From Tubiluchus corallicola (lineage: Eukaryota; Priapulida; Priapulimorpha; Priapulimorphida; Tubiluchidae): DNA of 60,000 nt. The DNA is taken from the NCBI GenBank assembly GCA_030141605.1, contig JAQGDQ010000023.1, positions 622,001 to 682,000 of the forward strand, given 5' to 3'. Shown here in pieces: positions 1-11,700 of the stretch; the first letter of the stretch is position 1; the number at the start of each line of letters is the position of its first letter. Made by a program: the position numbers and the translations under genes. The notes under the pieces are model-generated. The model saw only the letters and a program-made list of their open reading frames with translations. It ran no database searches and was not told the origin of the DNA.

Positions 1-424
1 AGGATATATGACAGAAAATATTGTATAATCTTATTTTTTACAGTTTCCGTCAATTATTTTAGTCTGACAGCACTATGGATTATTAGTAAAATAGGTCACA
101 TATATAAATTGAATGAAGATCAATAATTTGCTTATTTTTAAACAATGCCTTATAAAATATATAACAATTTCATATAAAGCCATATCGTAATTAACAGAAT
201 GGTTATCACACTGCAGCTTTCAAATTAGGCTAAAACGTAAAAAGAAATGCAGCAAAAATATTTTGAGTAACAAGACAAGCATTCTAAAAAATTCACACAT
301 AAAGTTCACAAGCAATTGTATATCAACAGTTTATTACTTATCACTTGCAGTTGGTAAAACATAACATACAGGCCAAAACTCCACTTTTGTTGATCACTCT
401 TGTTTCTCTCTTTGTAAGACTCGA
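1..424. other. 3' flank of PCTP-like gene
   Basis: A+T-rich sequence downstream of the minus-strand PCTP-like stop codon. It holds the probable polyadenylation signal of that gene at 330-335. I see no other gene, RNA or repeat in it. Confidence 0.6.
330..335 (-). terminator. PCTP-like polyadenylation signal
   Basis: TTTATT on the plus strand reads AATAAA on the minus strand, about 90 bases past the stop codon at 425-427. Position and sequence fit the cleavage and polyadenylation signal of this gene. Confidence 0.5.
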
Positions 425-508
425 TCATTGTTTTAACTTTCTCTCTTTGTAAGATTTGTACTCCGTAATAGCTTTATTTGCTGTGTTTAAGTAATTAGGC
501 AATCCAAA
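425..508 (-). CDS. PCTP: PCTP-like exon 6 (last coding)
   Basis: Codons 195-221 and TGA. Begins FGLPNYLNTANKAITEY after acceptor TTTTCAG and ends KERKLKQ. This is the C-terminal amphipathic helix that lids the lipid cavity in the family. Confidence 0.9.
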   Translation of the reverse strand, partial: FGLPNYLNTANKAITEYKSYKERKLKQ

Positions 509-3500
509 CTGAAAAGAAAAGTTATAATAATGTGAACGACACAAACTTAGCTGAAGCATAAAAGCATAAGCTTTATTTTCCACTTAGGTTATCTTCACCT
601 GGAATGATACCTTAGTTGAGGTTAATAATGTTTCCATATAGCGCTATCTAAACAGCTATAAATAAAATGTTTGAGGTAATACTAAAGAGTACAATTGATT
701 TTAGATATTTCAGAAGAAAAATAAATAAGTTGATGTGAATGAAAAATTTTGGAAATTTACATCATGTGAGCAAGTTTAATAATGTACACATTCAATGTAC
801 ATGCAACGGCTGCAGGAAAGCCTAATAACTTTGATCCGGAAATATCTGTTAGTAGATATACTGTTAGTAGTTCACAACACCAATATTGTAAACAGTACGA
901 GCAATAGTGCATTATAAATGATAAGCTGGTTGTCCTTTAATTTACATAAAGATCATTGTAATTCATATTTGCTAAAAATAATAAACTGGCTGTCAAAAAT
1001 AATCTGTTTACTCATCAGATATTAATCAACAAAAATACCTTTGCTGCCCAGTTGATTAACCACACAGGAAGCATACCACCTGGATTTTCATACGTTTGAA
1101 AAAATGCTGAAAAATTAAAACCTAGGTAGTTAGTTGATCACATTAGGGATCTAATGTGATATTTACCTAATAAAGCAATTATTAATTATGATCCAGTATT
1201 TTCATGAACATGAAATGATGTTGCTACCCGCTACAGATTTTCTCTCACTTTATGGAAACACTTATGAGGCGTACAGTTCTAATGTAAATTTTAAATACAA
1301 CACACATGCGTGCCAGCCCATCTCTCAAATATTTATCTTAATTCAAAAGATCAGTGGAAGAATTAAGACAGCAAATTGTTACTTGTGAGTTTTTATCTTA
1401 GGCACTCGTAGATTAACAGAAATTTGTCTATATTTACATGGATGTGTCTACAGAGTTAAAATTCAATGTATAAACACATTTAAGATTGGATTTAACGTAG
1501 CATTTTCTTCTGAAACTGACAGCTGCCAGATATTGCCATTCCAAAAAAATGCTGAACTTGTCTTATAAGTAGATATGACTAAATATGGGGTTCGGATAAT
1601 ACTAATTGGATGATCATTAACTAGGGACGTCTTCGTTTTATGAAATATAAGATGGATTGTAGAGGAAGTGAATATTATGTTATGAGTGCCTACTCTGTCT
1701 TTCAGCCAGTAGGTTTATATGCTGCAAATATGCTCTAAGCTCAGAGTAAAGGTACCAGTTCTGTTAGATGGCTTCACATCGGTATTGAATAAAAGCATCT
1801 CAATTTTGGCAGTAAAAAGCAGTTTTATGATGTTGACTGACAATTGTTACAGTTTTCCATTAAACAAACGTAGTTTGATTGACAAAAATTCCGCTTACCT
1901 TTAGTTCCGCTTTGACCATTCTCCTGCCAGCTGGTATAACCAACATACTGTTTATACTCATTCACTCTCACAATTCCTGGCCGTGGAGGTTCGGAGGAAA
2001 ATGCTTCACCATAGCTGATGATAATGTGCATGTGTATTCCATTTACATCAACTTCTTCATATATTCGCTTGTATGTATACTTGAACATGTTAAAGAAATT
2101 TAGTTGCATATTCAAATCTTTACAAATGCAAAATAATAAAGCCATTTTGTCCACATAAACAAACTATAACTTACTTTAGTTGTTTTTCTCATTCTAATTA
2201 CAGCCACAGGAGGCAGTAACAGGCCTACAATCAGGGTATTATCACATGGTTTTCACAAAAACAGTTTAAACATGGTTAAATCTAATAATGATAAAAAGAT
2301 ACATCTCTGTTTGATAGTGGAAATGGGTATTTCACTTGCCAGTACAAGCCTGACCGAAGTCCATCTCTGAATTCATAAAGATCTGTAAATACACATTTAT
2401 TAGACAAGAATCGTGAGAGTATCACATTTCTCATAATTGAGGCACCATTATGTGATGTGACTTTGAGGTGCTTAATTTGTTTAAAAAGTCCTTTTTGATT
2501 TAATTTGACTGAACCAAGCATTCTCATTTTGATTTATGTACATGGAATGTTAAGAAAAATATATTTCATTATGCTGTATGAGTGTACACCAAGGAATGGT
2601 GCTCGCTGTGACTTCATTTATTTAAACTGAAGATGTTGTGTGCCTATCATTGCATTAACTTCACCAAGTTCGTTTTGGCTTCATTATCCAGCACTTACCA
2701 ACAGCATAGCTATCCCACTCTAGCCTGTAATCTGTGTCCAGATAAACTTCTATTGACTCTTCGGGGGTTATATCCTGCACTACTCCATAGACTTTGTATT
2801 CATACAGACCAGAGTCCTACAATTCAAAATAAAAAAGTACGTGTGTCTTTACTGACGAAGGCTGTACATGCATTTGAATAGCATCTAACAACCCAAATTG
2901 CTTTGTAATTAATATTAATAACAGAGTATTGGGCAATATATTTTTCAGAGCCCTGGGTCGGCCAAACAACTGGAAAATGGGGACCCAATAATTTCAATTT
3001 ATTAGTGTATTCATTATTGAATTGTTTTATTATTGGTAAGACTTTTGGATAATCTATATTTCAGCACATTCAGGCGACTAAGCAAATGAAAACTGTCAGC
3101 GTTTTGGGACAACTGAACTTAATCAATAAGAAGTGGCAGCACTAAAATAAAAACGACTTCTGCAAACGGTCAGGATACAATATGCGGCTACTTCGGGTCG
3201 ACCCTAAAGTTGGGCATAAAATACTGATCTTTTCCATGCGCCTGATGTCGACCTTTCCTGTCGCCCGCCAACTTACTCTTCTGCTTTACTGTGTAGCCTG
3301 TCTATTTTGGGTGGGCGGAAAAGACGACACCTTTTTTAGGGCTACCGTGAGCGACCAGGCACTAAAATAATAGATAACCAAGTTTTCTTCAATTTAAATT
3401 TACCTCATGATATTTTCTGTATACCATCACTTTATTATAATCGGCGAAAAATTCGTAGCCGTCTAAGTTTGGCTGCAACAGCTCTTTATAAACATCTTCA

Positions 3501-3538
3501 ACTAGTTTACGTTCCAATGGTTCCTTAAACGGTTCCAT
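425..3538 (-). CDS. PCTP: Phosphatidylcholine transfer protein (START domain, STARD2-like)
   Basis: Gene model: join of 3404-3538, 2699-2816, 2303-2382, 1899-2079, 1039-1106 and 425-508, read on the minus strand; 666 bases, 221 codons, all introns GT..AG and all phases compatible. The protein is one START domain of almost the length of human PC-TP (214 residues). PC-TP carries single phosphatidylcholine molecules between membranes in the cytosol; no signal peptide or membrane segment is seen. Family marks include YWQVKYPFPLSNRD (about 98-111), GIVRVNEYKQY in the middle and ENPGGMLPVWLINWAAK (178-194) before the C-terminal helix. Arg76 and Asp80 have the spacing of the head-group-binding Arg/Asp pair of human PC-TP. 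The start is the only ATG before the first recognisable START residues. STARD7 or STARD10 are alternatives, but motifs and length favour PCTP. Confidence 0.92.
1039..1106 (-). CDS. PCTP: PCTP-like exon 5
   Basis: Codons 172-194, AFFQTYENPGGMLPVWLI then NWAAK; acceptor TTTTTCAG, donor AAG|GTATTT. The match to the ENPGG/INWAA block of the START domain fixes frame and borders. Confidence 0.92.
1899..2079 (-). CDS. PCTP: PCTP-like exon 4
   Basis: Codons 112-171 plus one base. Begins YTYKRIYEEVDVNG after acceptor TTCAAG and ends before donor G|GTAAGC. Contains PRPGIVRVNEYKQYVGYTSW. Confidence 0.92.
2303..2382 (-). CDS. PCTP: PCTP-like exon 3
   Basis: Codons 85-111 (phase 1 in, phase 0 out). Acceptor TTTACAG, donor GAT|GTATCT. 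Encodes LYWQVKYPFPLSNRD, the most diagnostic stretch of the PCTP/STARD7 group. Confidence 0.93.
2699..2816 (-). CDS. PCTP: PCTP-like exon 2
   Basis: Codons 46-84 plus one base. Begins DSGLYEYKVYG after acceptor TTGTAG and ends before donor G|GTAAGT. Contains EVYLDTDYRLEWDSY, the strand with the head-group Arg/Asp pair. Confidence 0.92.
3404..3538 (-). CDS. PCTP: PCTP-like exon 1 (coding part)
   Basis: Codons 1-45, beginning MEPFKEPLERKL and ending YRKYHE, followed by donor GAG|GTAAAT. Encodes the first helix of the START fold. Ends in phase 0. Confidence 0.9.
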
Positions 3539-4871
3539 GACGACAAAAAACCCCCAAACGAAAAATAAAAGTAATTACAGTAAGCTGACATGCCACTACC
3601 CTTCTTCTGTTGCACAAACAAGCCTTTCTCGTAAAATTAACGTTTGCGTGACGCACCGCCAAAAAGATAACTGTAATTGTATTACTGCAGCACTCCATCA
3701 TGAAAATATGGCCGCGAATTATTTAAACGACTTTATATAAAAGCAGATTAAAAAACCCTTAAATTACGTTTTGAAAAATTCGCCTTGAAATTTCGAATCA
3801 CTTACATACTGTCTTATTGCGCACAGAGCTTGTGTTAGCAAAACAATGTTGTGGAAAACTTGAAAATTTAAACTCCCTTGGTGACATGCGTTAAATACAG
3901 CCATTTTGATGGTAAGTTGTTTGAAACAAGTTTAGATAACATAGCGTAAAGTTCGAAAGAACAACCAGAGCGTTCTAGCCCATTTTTCACTGACTGAGCA
4001 AAAGTACTGAACGTAAAACAGAGAAATAAAACTGTATGGGAGATATTTTAAAATTATTGTTTCTTTTCGTTTAAAACAAAACCACTCATTATGCAACTTT
4101 CGCGTGTTGTTGGTCCTGAAAATGCGAGGCGGGATAATTTACTAATTATTTGTTTGGATATATTGTACTAATGTTCATAAGTCATAATTTTTTTAAGCTC
4201 GGTGGAATTATGTCCAAAAATCATAGTTTGTGATTCTTTTCTGGAAAATTTTTCGCATGCTTTTTAACTCTTCATTTGAGAGAATTAAAAAAGTATGTGT
4301 TTTCAAAAATGGCTTTATTGCATCCACGAAAAGAGTGCACTCGCGAGTTCACATACTGGCATATTCCGACATAAACACTTTTTCAATCAGATTAAATTTA
4401 GCTGCTATTTTAAATCGGGTTTGTTTCCCAATTTTGCTTGTTGCCCTTTCAATTTCAATAAGTGTATGTAACAGCTTTGTAGCTTAATTATGGCACTTTA
4501 AAATTGTAGTGCAACTCGCTAATACAATTTACTGGACGAATAGCGACTGTTCACATCAGAATTTTTATTTCTTTTAAGTTAGCACTATTTTTTACTATAA
4601 ACATCTATCATACACGTTAAGCAGAACTGGAGAGATGATGAGTAAAAAGCATTTTGTAGTTTAGGATTCTCTCTATAATGGCCTAAATGGCTTTTCTGGC
4701 AAATACATTTTATTACATGATTTGTTATGAAAAAGAGAGTTAATACTGTTTAACTATTCCATAGACACCAACATGGCGTGGCAGCGGTGGCGTCGCATAT
4801 CGTGTCACCGTGCACCTGTGTAGAGTCTTGCTATATGTATAGTTATGAATGTTTTACATATTGTTTACGAC

Positions 4872-5222
4872 TAAGGGTGAGCATCGAACGTTCGAATTCG
4901 AATCGAACGAGTGTTTTAGTTCGAATTCGATTCGAACCTTAAATTATAGATTCGAATAATTCAGAACTTGAACCACATACGTTCTTCATCATCAAAACAT
5001 TTGAAACATCACGCCATTAGCACAGTTTAGCTGTGATTTTAGTGCACAATTTCTTTAACAAATTATCGGTGGTTTTACTGCAGAAAAATCGAGCAACATG
5101 CATGATCTTTGTAAGATCACTTCTTACTGGCGGTTCGAAAATCTTTCAAACTGTACTGAAATTCGGTTCGATTCGAATTCGAAAGTCACAAACTCGATCC
5201 GATTCGAATTCGCTTTGCGGTA
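4872..5222. mobile_element. TTCGAA-rich inverted-repeat element (MITE-like)
   Basis: The two ends are rich in GAATTCGAA words and are inverted copies. The left end reads CGTTCGAATTCGAATCGAAC and the reverse complement of the right end GCGAATTCGAATCGGATC, each followed by CGAGT. About 350 bases with no coding capacity, so a non-autonomous DNA element or foldback repeat is likely. Target duplication is not clear. Confidence 0.45.
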
Positions 5223-5681
5223 GAGAATATTTACCTCTATTTACGACTGTTAGTTAGAGTAGGGTTTTGAAGAAAAAACGAAGCACGTTTATTCACTGCG
5301 CTTTAACCCTGCGTGTTTAAAGTTTTAATATTTAAACTTTACAATTTACCTATAAAATTTTATATCCCTTTTCCTTACCACTTTTCTGTCACTGCGATGC
5401 GATGTCAGCACCATCACCACTGTTACTGCTGTTGCAGTTCTGCCAATAAATAACGTTGAATAATTACAGTAAGTTATGACAATAATATTGATAATGACAA
5501 CGTCAACGCTAGTGATGATGATAATAATGATGACGATTATGGCAAAGGTGAGTTGCTTGGTGAGTTGGAAACCTTTCATTTTTTGCTCAAAGAATTCTGA
5601 AATATACCTACATGGATGGAATAGTCATGGATAAAATTTTAGCCGCCACGCACTATTAATTACAGTATGAACTTAACAAAC

Positions 5682-5931
5682 CAGACTTTCCTAGTACCAT
5701 ATTTCCTCCCTACTGATTAAACATCTTTATTTTCTAGTTGAAATATTTATTTTATACCGAGATATAGAAATGCTGCCTTTTTCGTTTAATACCAAATTTT
5801 CCAGTACCAAATTTGCCTGTACCAAAATTATCGCAGACTAAAAGCTTCTAGCAACAAATTTTCGTGGTACAAAAATTTCCTGGTAACAAAATTACTTGTA
5901 CCAAACTTATTGGTACTAAGCTTTCTTACAT
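5682..5931. repeat. Degenerate GTACCAAATTT tandem repeat
   Basis: About ten loose copies of a roughly 20-base unit around GTACCAAATTTTCCT, diverged from one another by substitutions and small indels (for example near 5700, 5790, 5805, 5820, 5865, 5885, 5898 and 5912). An old minisatellite. Confidence 0.5.
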
Positions 5932-6243
5932 TCATGCTGGACTTGTATCCAATGCCATTTGAACTACGAGAAACTAATAAATCTTTTAGCATTCTGCTTG
6001 AGCTCGGGAAGTTTGAGGATACGGGAAGCTCGTTACGATCTGCGAGCTGAGATCCAAGGGCAATAAATGCAGCCATCATGTAGGCCTAGGTGATTGCAGG
6101 GAGATTTATCTCATTATTAAATAATATAATTCTGTAAGATAAGACACCCGCGTAGCAGAGTTGTTTCAATCATATTCGACTGTATTTATGCCTTTATGCC
6201 TACATCGACTAAACAGACATTAGACACGCTCTGTAGTTTTTAG

Positions 6244-7200
6244 GAAGTAAATTATTTATTATTATTAATTTATTGACCATTAAAATTTACATTAAACAAT
6301 ACAACAGTTTATATTAAAAGTCACACAGTAAAATCATTGCACAGTTTAAATCAAACATGTTGCAACTAAAACACGTTCGTGATAAAAAAATCATTAAATT
6401 AAACTTCACTATGTCCAGGGTTGAAATGTGAACGATAACTGCTTGTTGTACTTTGACATATTTTGAAATAATTGCAAGAAATAATTAATGATCCACGTAA
6501 CAATGGAACGATAGTAATGAGAATTTTGAAACAGTTAATAAATTAGCATAAATCAAAACACTCTCTAATAAACCTAGCCAACATGTTAGTATCAAATTTA
6601 AACAAGTCACCAATTGATGTGAAATCGAGTATTGCATATTTATTTCTTAACTCCGCGCTATGGGCACAACAACAGAAAACAAGTTCCTCGCTTTGGGTCG
6701 AGGAGTTGTCGCAACTGCAAACTCTGTGCTCCCTAGGTAGACGGGCCTGTCGGCCCAACTCACTTCGTAGGTTATGCAACGAAAGTTTAGCCTCTGTGTA
6801 GGCAATCCTTCCCGTTCAGCTATAGGGTCCTCCCTAGAAACATATATGGGGCTAACTACTAAATAAGAGTTGATAGATTTGTATGTTTGGAACTTTGTTC
6901 CGACCACATCAGAAGTAAAATTTAACCGCTCGCGTTTGTCATCCGCAACAATATCCATACTAAGAATGGGTAACACTCTATTTCTAATATATACAGCAAG
7001 TTTACTGTCGCACCTGTTAGCAATATTGAAATATGTTAGCAACTGTTCATGTTTTTCAGGATTAATAAAAAAAATTTCCAGAAGCTAACACATATGCCTT
7101 CACAGACGGCATATCAAGCTCAAATAGGTCATAAATTTGGTTTTAGACATGTTTATAACCATTTCGGAATTACTGCAAAAACGAACTAGTACATTTAGCT
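6244..7200 (-). mobile_element. LINE 3' end, decayed reverse transcriptase C terminus
   Basis: Minus-strand frames at 7042-6647 and 6779-6543 together give a non-LTR retrotransposon polymerase C terminus. The end has the typical cysteine/histidine block (LPREHRVCSCDN ... VFCCCAHSAELRNKY) and a final helix (FDTNMLARFIRECFDL) before a stop near 6540. The two frames overlap out of register and upstream sequence is broken by stops, so the copy is dead and 5'-truncated. A short ATT-rich run at 6245-6275 fits its 3' tail. Confidence 0.6.
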
Positions 7201-7674
7201 TATCAATTAGGCCTTGACGTTATAAAGTGTTTATGAAAATAGCAAAACAATACAAAACTGCTACCAGATTATAATGTGTGCTAAACTTAGTTATGTTCCT
7301 ACAGACTGCATACGAGATTTTTAATCCCAAAAAGCTGTGCGTTTTTACAATAGCAGCAAAATAATTAAACGAGTTAGCTCCAGCATGTAGTATGGTATTT
7401 AATTTATTGGATTCAACACATAATTTAAGATTGTACAACAAATATTTAAAAATAAACATTGCACATTACAACTTTGCATTCTGAGTGGCAGTAATGCAAA
7501 AGCATATTATAAGAATAATCTTCATTTAGGTAATTCAATTACATTATTACATTAGTTTGCCATATGTTTAAACAATCTTTAACAAAATTGTAAAATAATC
7601 CTAGTACTTTGCGTTGGGATTAGCCAAAAGATTTGAATTTTGAGTTATATCAAGGAAGTCAGTAAATATTATTT

Positions 7675-7788
7675 GGAAGGAGTTTACAATTCCCCACACA
7701 ATTTAAATACCCTAACGGTTAACCCTAACCCTGACGAACTCGCTTCACGAATTAATTTCTTGTGCGGGTGAAATTCTAAACTTGATAG
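7675..7788. mobile_element. Small inverted-repeat element with telomere-like core, copy 1
   Basis: The left end GGAAGGAGTTTACAATTCCC and the right end (reverse complement ACTATCAAGTTTAGAATTTC) are imperfect inverted repeats. They enclose ATTTAAATACC and TTAACCCTAACCCTGAC, a vertebrate-type telomere repeat of under three units. It is the same family as the copy at 44722-44899. No target duplication is obvious here. Confidence 0.55.
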
Positions 7789-8479
7789 TTAATTAATAAG
7801 GACATGGCAGATAATTCGATTTAAACTGCATTTTATTAACAGTAACAAAATATAAACAGACGAAAAATATTATGTTGCGACACCTAAGATGATAAACAAT
7901 ACTATATGCAGGACTGAACTATCATATAGGCTAGTATAGGCTGCTGCCCTGGGCCTCTCCAGCTTGGAAGCCCAAAGCTTGAGTGGCAATGCTGTTTTTT
8001 TGTAAAATAAGTGTAATATTTCGATATTTTGCATTGCTGTATAGTTCATTTAACCTTAAATAAAACTCCAATTTTAAAAAAGGAGGTTCTTTGAAACAAC
8101 CCATTAATTAGTTTTAATTTTTATTTTAATTCAGTACATATAGTACCATATTACATATATTAACAGCACAGATAAAAATGATTGATAAAACAGATTAGAA
8201 TTACTAACTAAAATCTAAAATATGTATTAAAAACGCCTTGCCTAAGAATTTACAACTTAATATCATCATTTAGGTGGAGACTCGAATAAAGCATCAGAAT
8301 TTATACAACCACAAACTAGAATGTCTTTTTTACTTGCAAGTATGTGACTTCTTAAACTATAGCAGCTCTTTCTAATTAATGCTTTAATGTGTGGAACTTT
8401 ATTATGTGCACACACAGGAGGAGGAACTGGAGGAAGACTCGAAAGCATAATGCTCCTTCCTCCTCCTCACAGTCACTCG

Positions 8480-8485
8480 TTTATT
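8480..8485 (-). terminator. Tetraspanin polyadenylation signal
   Basis: TTTATT on the plus strand is AATAAA on the minus strand, about 240 bases past the tetraspanin stop. It is the first canonical signal I see downstream of that stop. Confidence 0.4.
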
Positions 8486-8724
8486 TTGTATTATAATGTA
8501 ATAACAATTTGTATGCATCTTTATATGTACGATTTGCTGTGGAATAAATTCATAATTCAACATATATAAGACGCTCATTTCTTTTACTGCAGAAAAAGAC
8601 ACGAAGAGCCTTATTATTTTGTTAGTAGTCAATTAATTAATCAGTTACAAAATCAGTTGTGGCAAGTGACTCTATAAACTTCCTTGCGTCACACTGTTGT
8701 GCTCAGTAAGACGGATTGGCTTCT

Positions 8725-8775
8725 TTAATTCTTAATAGACCGCATAAAAGTAAAGATGAAAATCATCAGTATTAT
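8725..8775 (-). CDS. Tetraspanin exon 9 (last coding)
   Basis: Codons 262-277 and TAA: IILMIFIFTFMRSIKN, completing membrane segment 4 and giving a six-residue basic tail. Acceptor TTTTTTGCAG. Confidence 0.75.
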   Translation of the reverse strand: MILMIFIFTFMRSIKN

Positions 8776-11700
8776 CTGCAAAAAATGCACAAAGAAAACT
8801 GTTAATTTTTCATACTAATTATTAACATATGCTTTGTTTGACAGACATTCCTTACTTCTCCCTTTTCTCCCTTTTCTCCCCCCCCCCCTCTCCCTTCGCC
8901 TCTCTCTCTTTCCTAATATTATATATGCATTGTGTAATCTGTACCTCTAGAGCAGCAGCGATGAAAGTCATCCATACCATGACGTTGATGTACTCCAGAA
9001 ACAGACTATTTACATAATCGCTGCACCCCTAGATATAAAAAAAGTACTTTTGCTAACATCTTTTCTTTCGTATTGTACTGTCGACAAGCTTGCAGTAGCT
9101 AATTTCTAAATGCACTTTTTTCCCCACAAAAGCAGAACCAAACACAGTTTTTATGTAATTTTGTACATTAAGGAAACATCGTGCCAATGAAGTTACGCTT
9201 CCATGACCAGCTCCAACCAGATTTTGCCAGCCGTGCAACCTCGAGTCATTTCATGGACCATCATGTAGATTATGAAAATTACATTCTCTGGGAGGCTAAT
9301 ACATATAGGCTTATACGTATATACAGTATTGCAGAATACTAGTGGCCATGTGTATCAATAGTATAGCACCTGCTGGAGCTTTTCAATGATTGTCTTCGAA
9401 TTTGATAAATTCCTTTTCTTGAACTTATAATGTAAATTATTAGCTTTTCTGTAACTGAATTTATTTACTCTCTAGAATGTATTTTGTTGCTACAAAGTTG
9501 ATACACCTAATTGTGGACCCGGAAACCGTTTTAAGTTTTATTGATCACAAATATACGACGACGTCGATAAAAATCAATAACTTTATTACATTGCAAAGCC
9601 TAAAGTGTTGAGACCATGTAATAATAACAAATGGGAAAGGGTTAAAAAGAATAGTATTATTACTTACCACATATAAATCATTTATTGCTATTTGTTATCA
9701 AGATAGGATAAGATAAGAATGTTTATTTCACAATGCATAACAACAATAATATATATACAAAAATGGTCTCACTTTAAATACAAATTAGATAACATTGTGA
9801 GGGGGACGAAGAAGCAGGCCATCTAGTCGTCACCCAGAGCAATTATTACACAGTAATTTATGCAGTTTAAACAATTCTTTACATACTAGATTTGGACTAG
9901 TATCTTATGCATGAACAATTGTTTTAAGAAATTATAAGCATCAAATAACAATGTTTGAACAAATACAGCAAATAACAGTTATACACAGATATTTAGTACT
10001 GAGCATTTTATACTAAATCACGAATATTTTGATGGTAGATTATATTTGATAACTTTTTTAAATTGATATTGATTTAATTCGTTAATATTAAAAGGTGTTT
10101 CATTCCACAGCATTATAGCTTTAAAAGTTGTAATTTTCCTAAATACATAGTTCTATGGGGCGGCATGTAGTAGTATGTTGTATTATAACTGTGAATTTCA
10201 CTGACTCGTTGGAAATATGATTGAAATTCATTGTGATAGTATAAGATATGCAAGTAATAACTACAACATGCCGCCCCATAGAACTAACTACAACTTTCAA
10301 GTCTTACCTCTTTAAAAAAGTAAGGAGGGCGTTGCTCCTGAAGGCATGCTACACTGTCTAATATCTAGAAAAACCCAAAAAATAATGCACAGTTACGATT
10401 CACAACACAATTTGCATATATTGGATTCCTCATTAACCTTTCAGTTCCCAACCATTTCCTTCTTGTTTGAAATATAAAACCTTCATAACACTTTCACAAC
10501 TATTTAAGCCAAGGCAGTTCCTCATCACATTAGAGAGATCATGGGAGTATATTCTATAAAAGCAGCAACAAAAAGATGAAGTAACGTGTAGGTTGCACCC
10601 TCCCGTCCACCCCCTCCCCCAACGAAATACAACAAAACTAATTGATGCGTGTTTGTAGAAGGCTAACATGGTAGTAATTGGAGTGAATATGTGCGCGGAA
10701 AGAAAAATATAAAAGTAATTCATAATAGATTTTCTCTTTTTTGTTTTTTCTTTTTTCTTACACTATATACTGTGTTGTTAGCATTTCATTAAAGCAGACG
10801 ATTAAAAGCTACAACATATTAGCTAAATTATTGTATGATATTTATCATTATGACACAGTGAGAATGTTAAAAAACTTATATATTCTGGGAGTAAAGGTGC
10901 CCATGATGCAATGGAGTTTTCTTTTTTTTGTTTTTCCTAAAAACTGAGTAATCATTTAATCTGCTTCAATAGATGTATTAGTTGCACCCTATCTATAGTA
11001 CTGTGTGAAAAATCTGACTAAATAGTAAGCCAACAGCATGAAAGGACTTACCTCAGTGTCATTCAACAGGCAACAGGAAGCTGGGAAAGGATGAAACCAG
11101 GGTAAAAATGGATTGTGTTTAAAATCCTCGTGATTATTGTAACCACAGCACTTTTGCTATAAAAAACGTAAAGTGACAAGTATAAACAAGAACTAACAAC
11201 TTGCTTGGTAGTAATTGCATACATATATGTGTATACACATATATGTATGCAATTACTACCAAGCAAGTTGTTCGTTCTTGTTTATATATATACAAGAGTG
11301 AAAACCAAAGTATGACAGATGCATTATATTATAAGAACAAAACCATCAATTTCGTATTGAAAACAAGAAAGAACATAAAAATGTACACTCGGAATTCTGG
11401 ACAATAATCACCCGTAATGTGCCAAACACTACATAAATACCTCTTGCTGAATATAATCCCACTCATGGGTAAAGATAGTGCTATTCTGTGCAGCATACGT
11501 TGTTTTTAGGTAACGTGGTACTTCATCTGCTAAGTACTTCTCCACCTGTTATAAAAAATCAAGTACAGCATATAATAATTATACACCGTACTTATATAGT
11601 CAGAAAGGCTCGAACACAGTTGATATAGTGGGATGTTTTAACAGTATCCATATTTTTATTTGTTGTTTCACCAGACAACTGTTTGTTATTGAAATTAAAG

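Larger units (their letters stand above)
3539..8724. other. Intergenic region between PCTP-like and tetraspanin genes
   Basis: About 5.2 kb without a recognisable gene. It contains a TTCGAA-rich inverted-repeat element (4872-5222), a degenerate ATT/GTT triplet run (about 5400-5545), degenerate GTACCAAATTT repeats (5682-5931), a decayed LINE end (6244-7200) and a small element with a telomere-like core (7675-7788). The remainder is A+T-rich sequence in which I see nothing. The PCTP-like promoter should lie just above 3538, but no core motif is clear. Confidence 0.5.

Noticed and set aside
8266-8448. Minus-strand frame considered as the last tetraspanin exon
   Set aside because: No membrane-like segment and no phase-0 acceptor; 8725-8775 completes the fourth membrane segment and stops in frame.
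11063-11407. Two open frames on opposite strands with the same N-terminal peptide
   Set aside because: Caused by the palindrome at 11181-11286; the true coding frame of the region is tetraspanin exon 6 in another frame.
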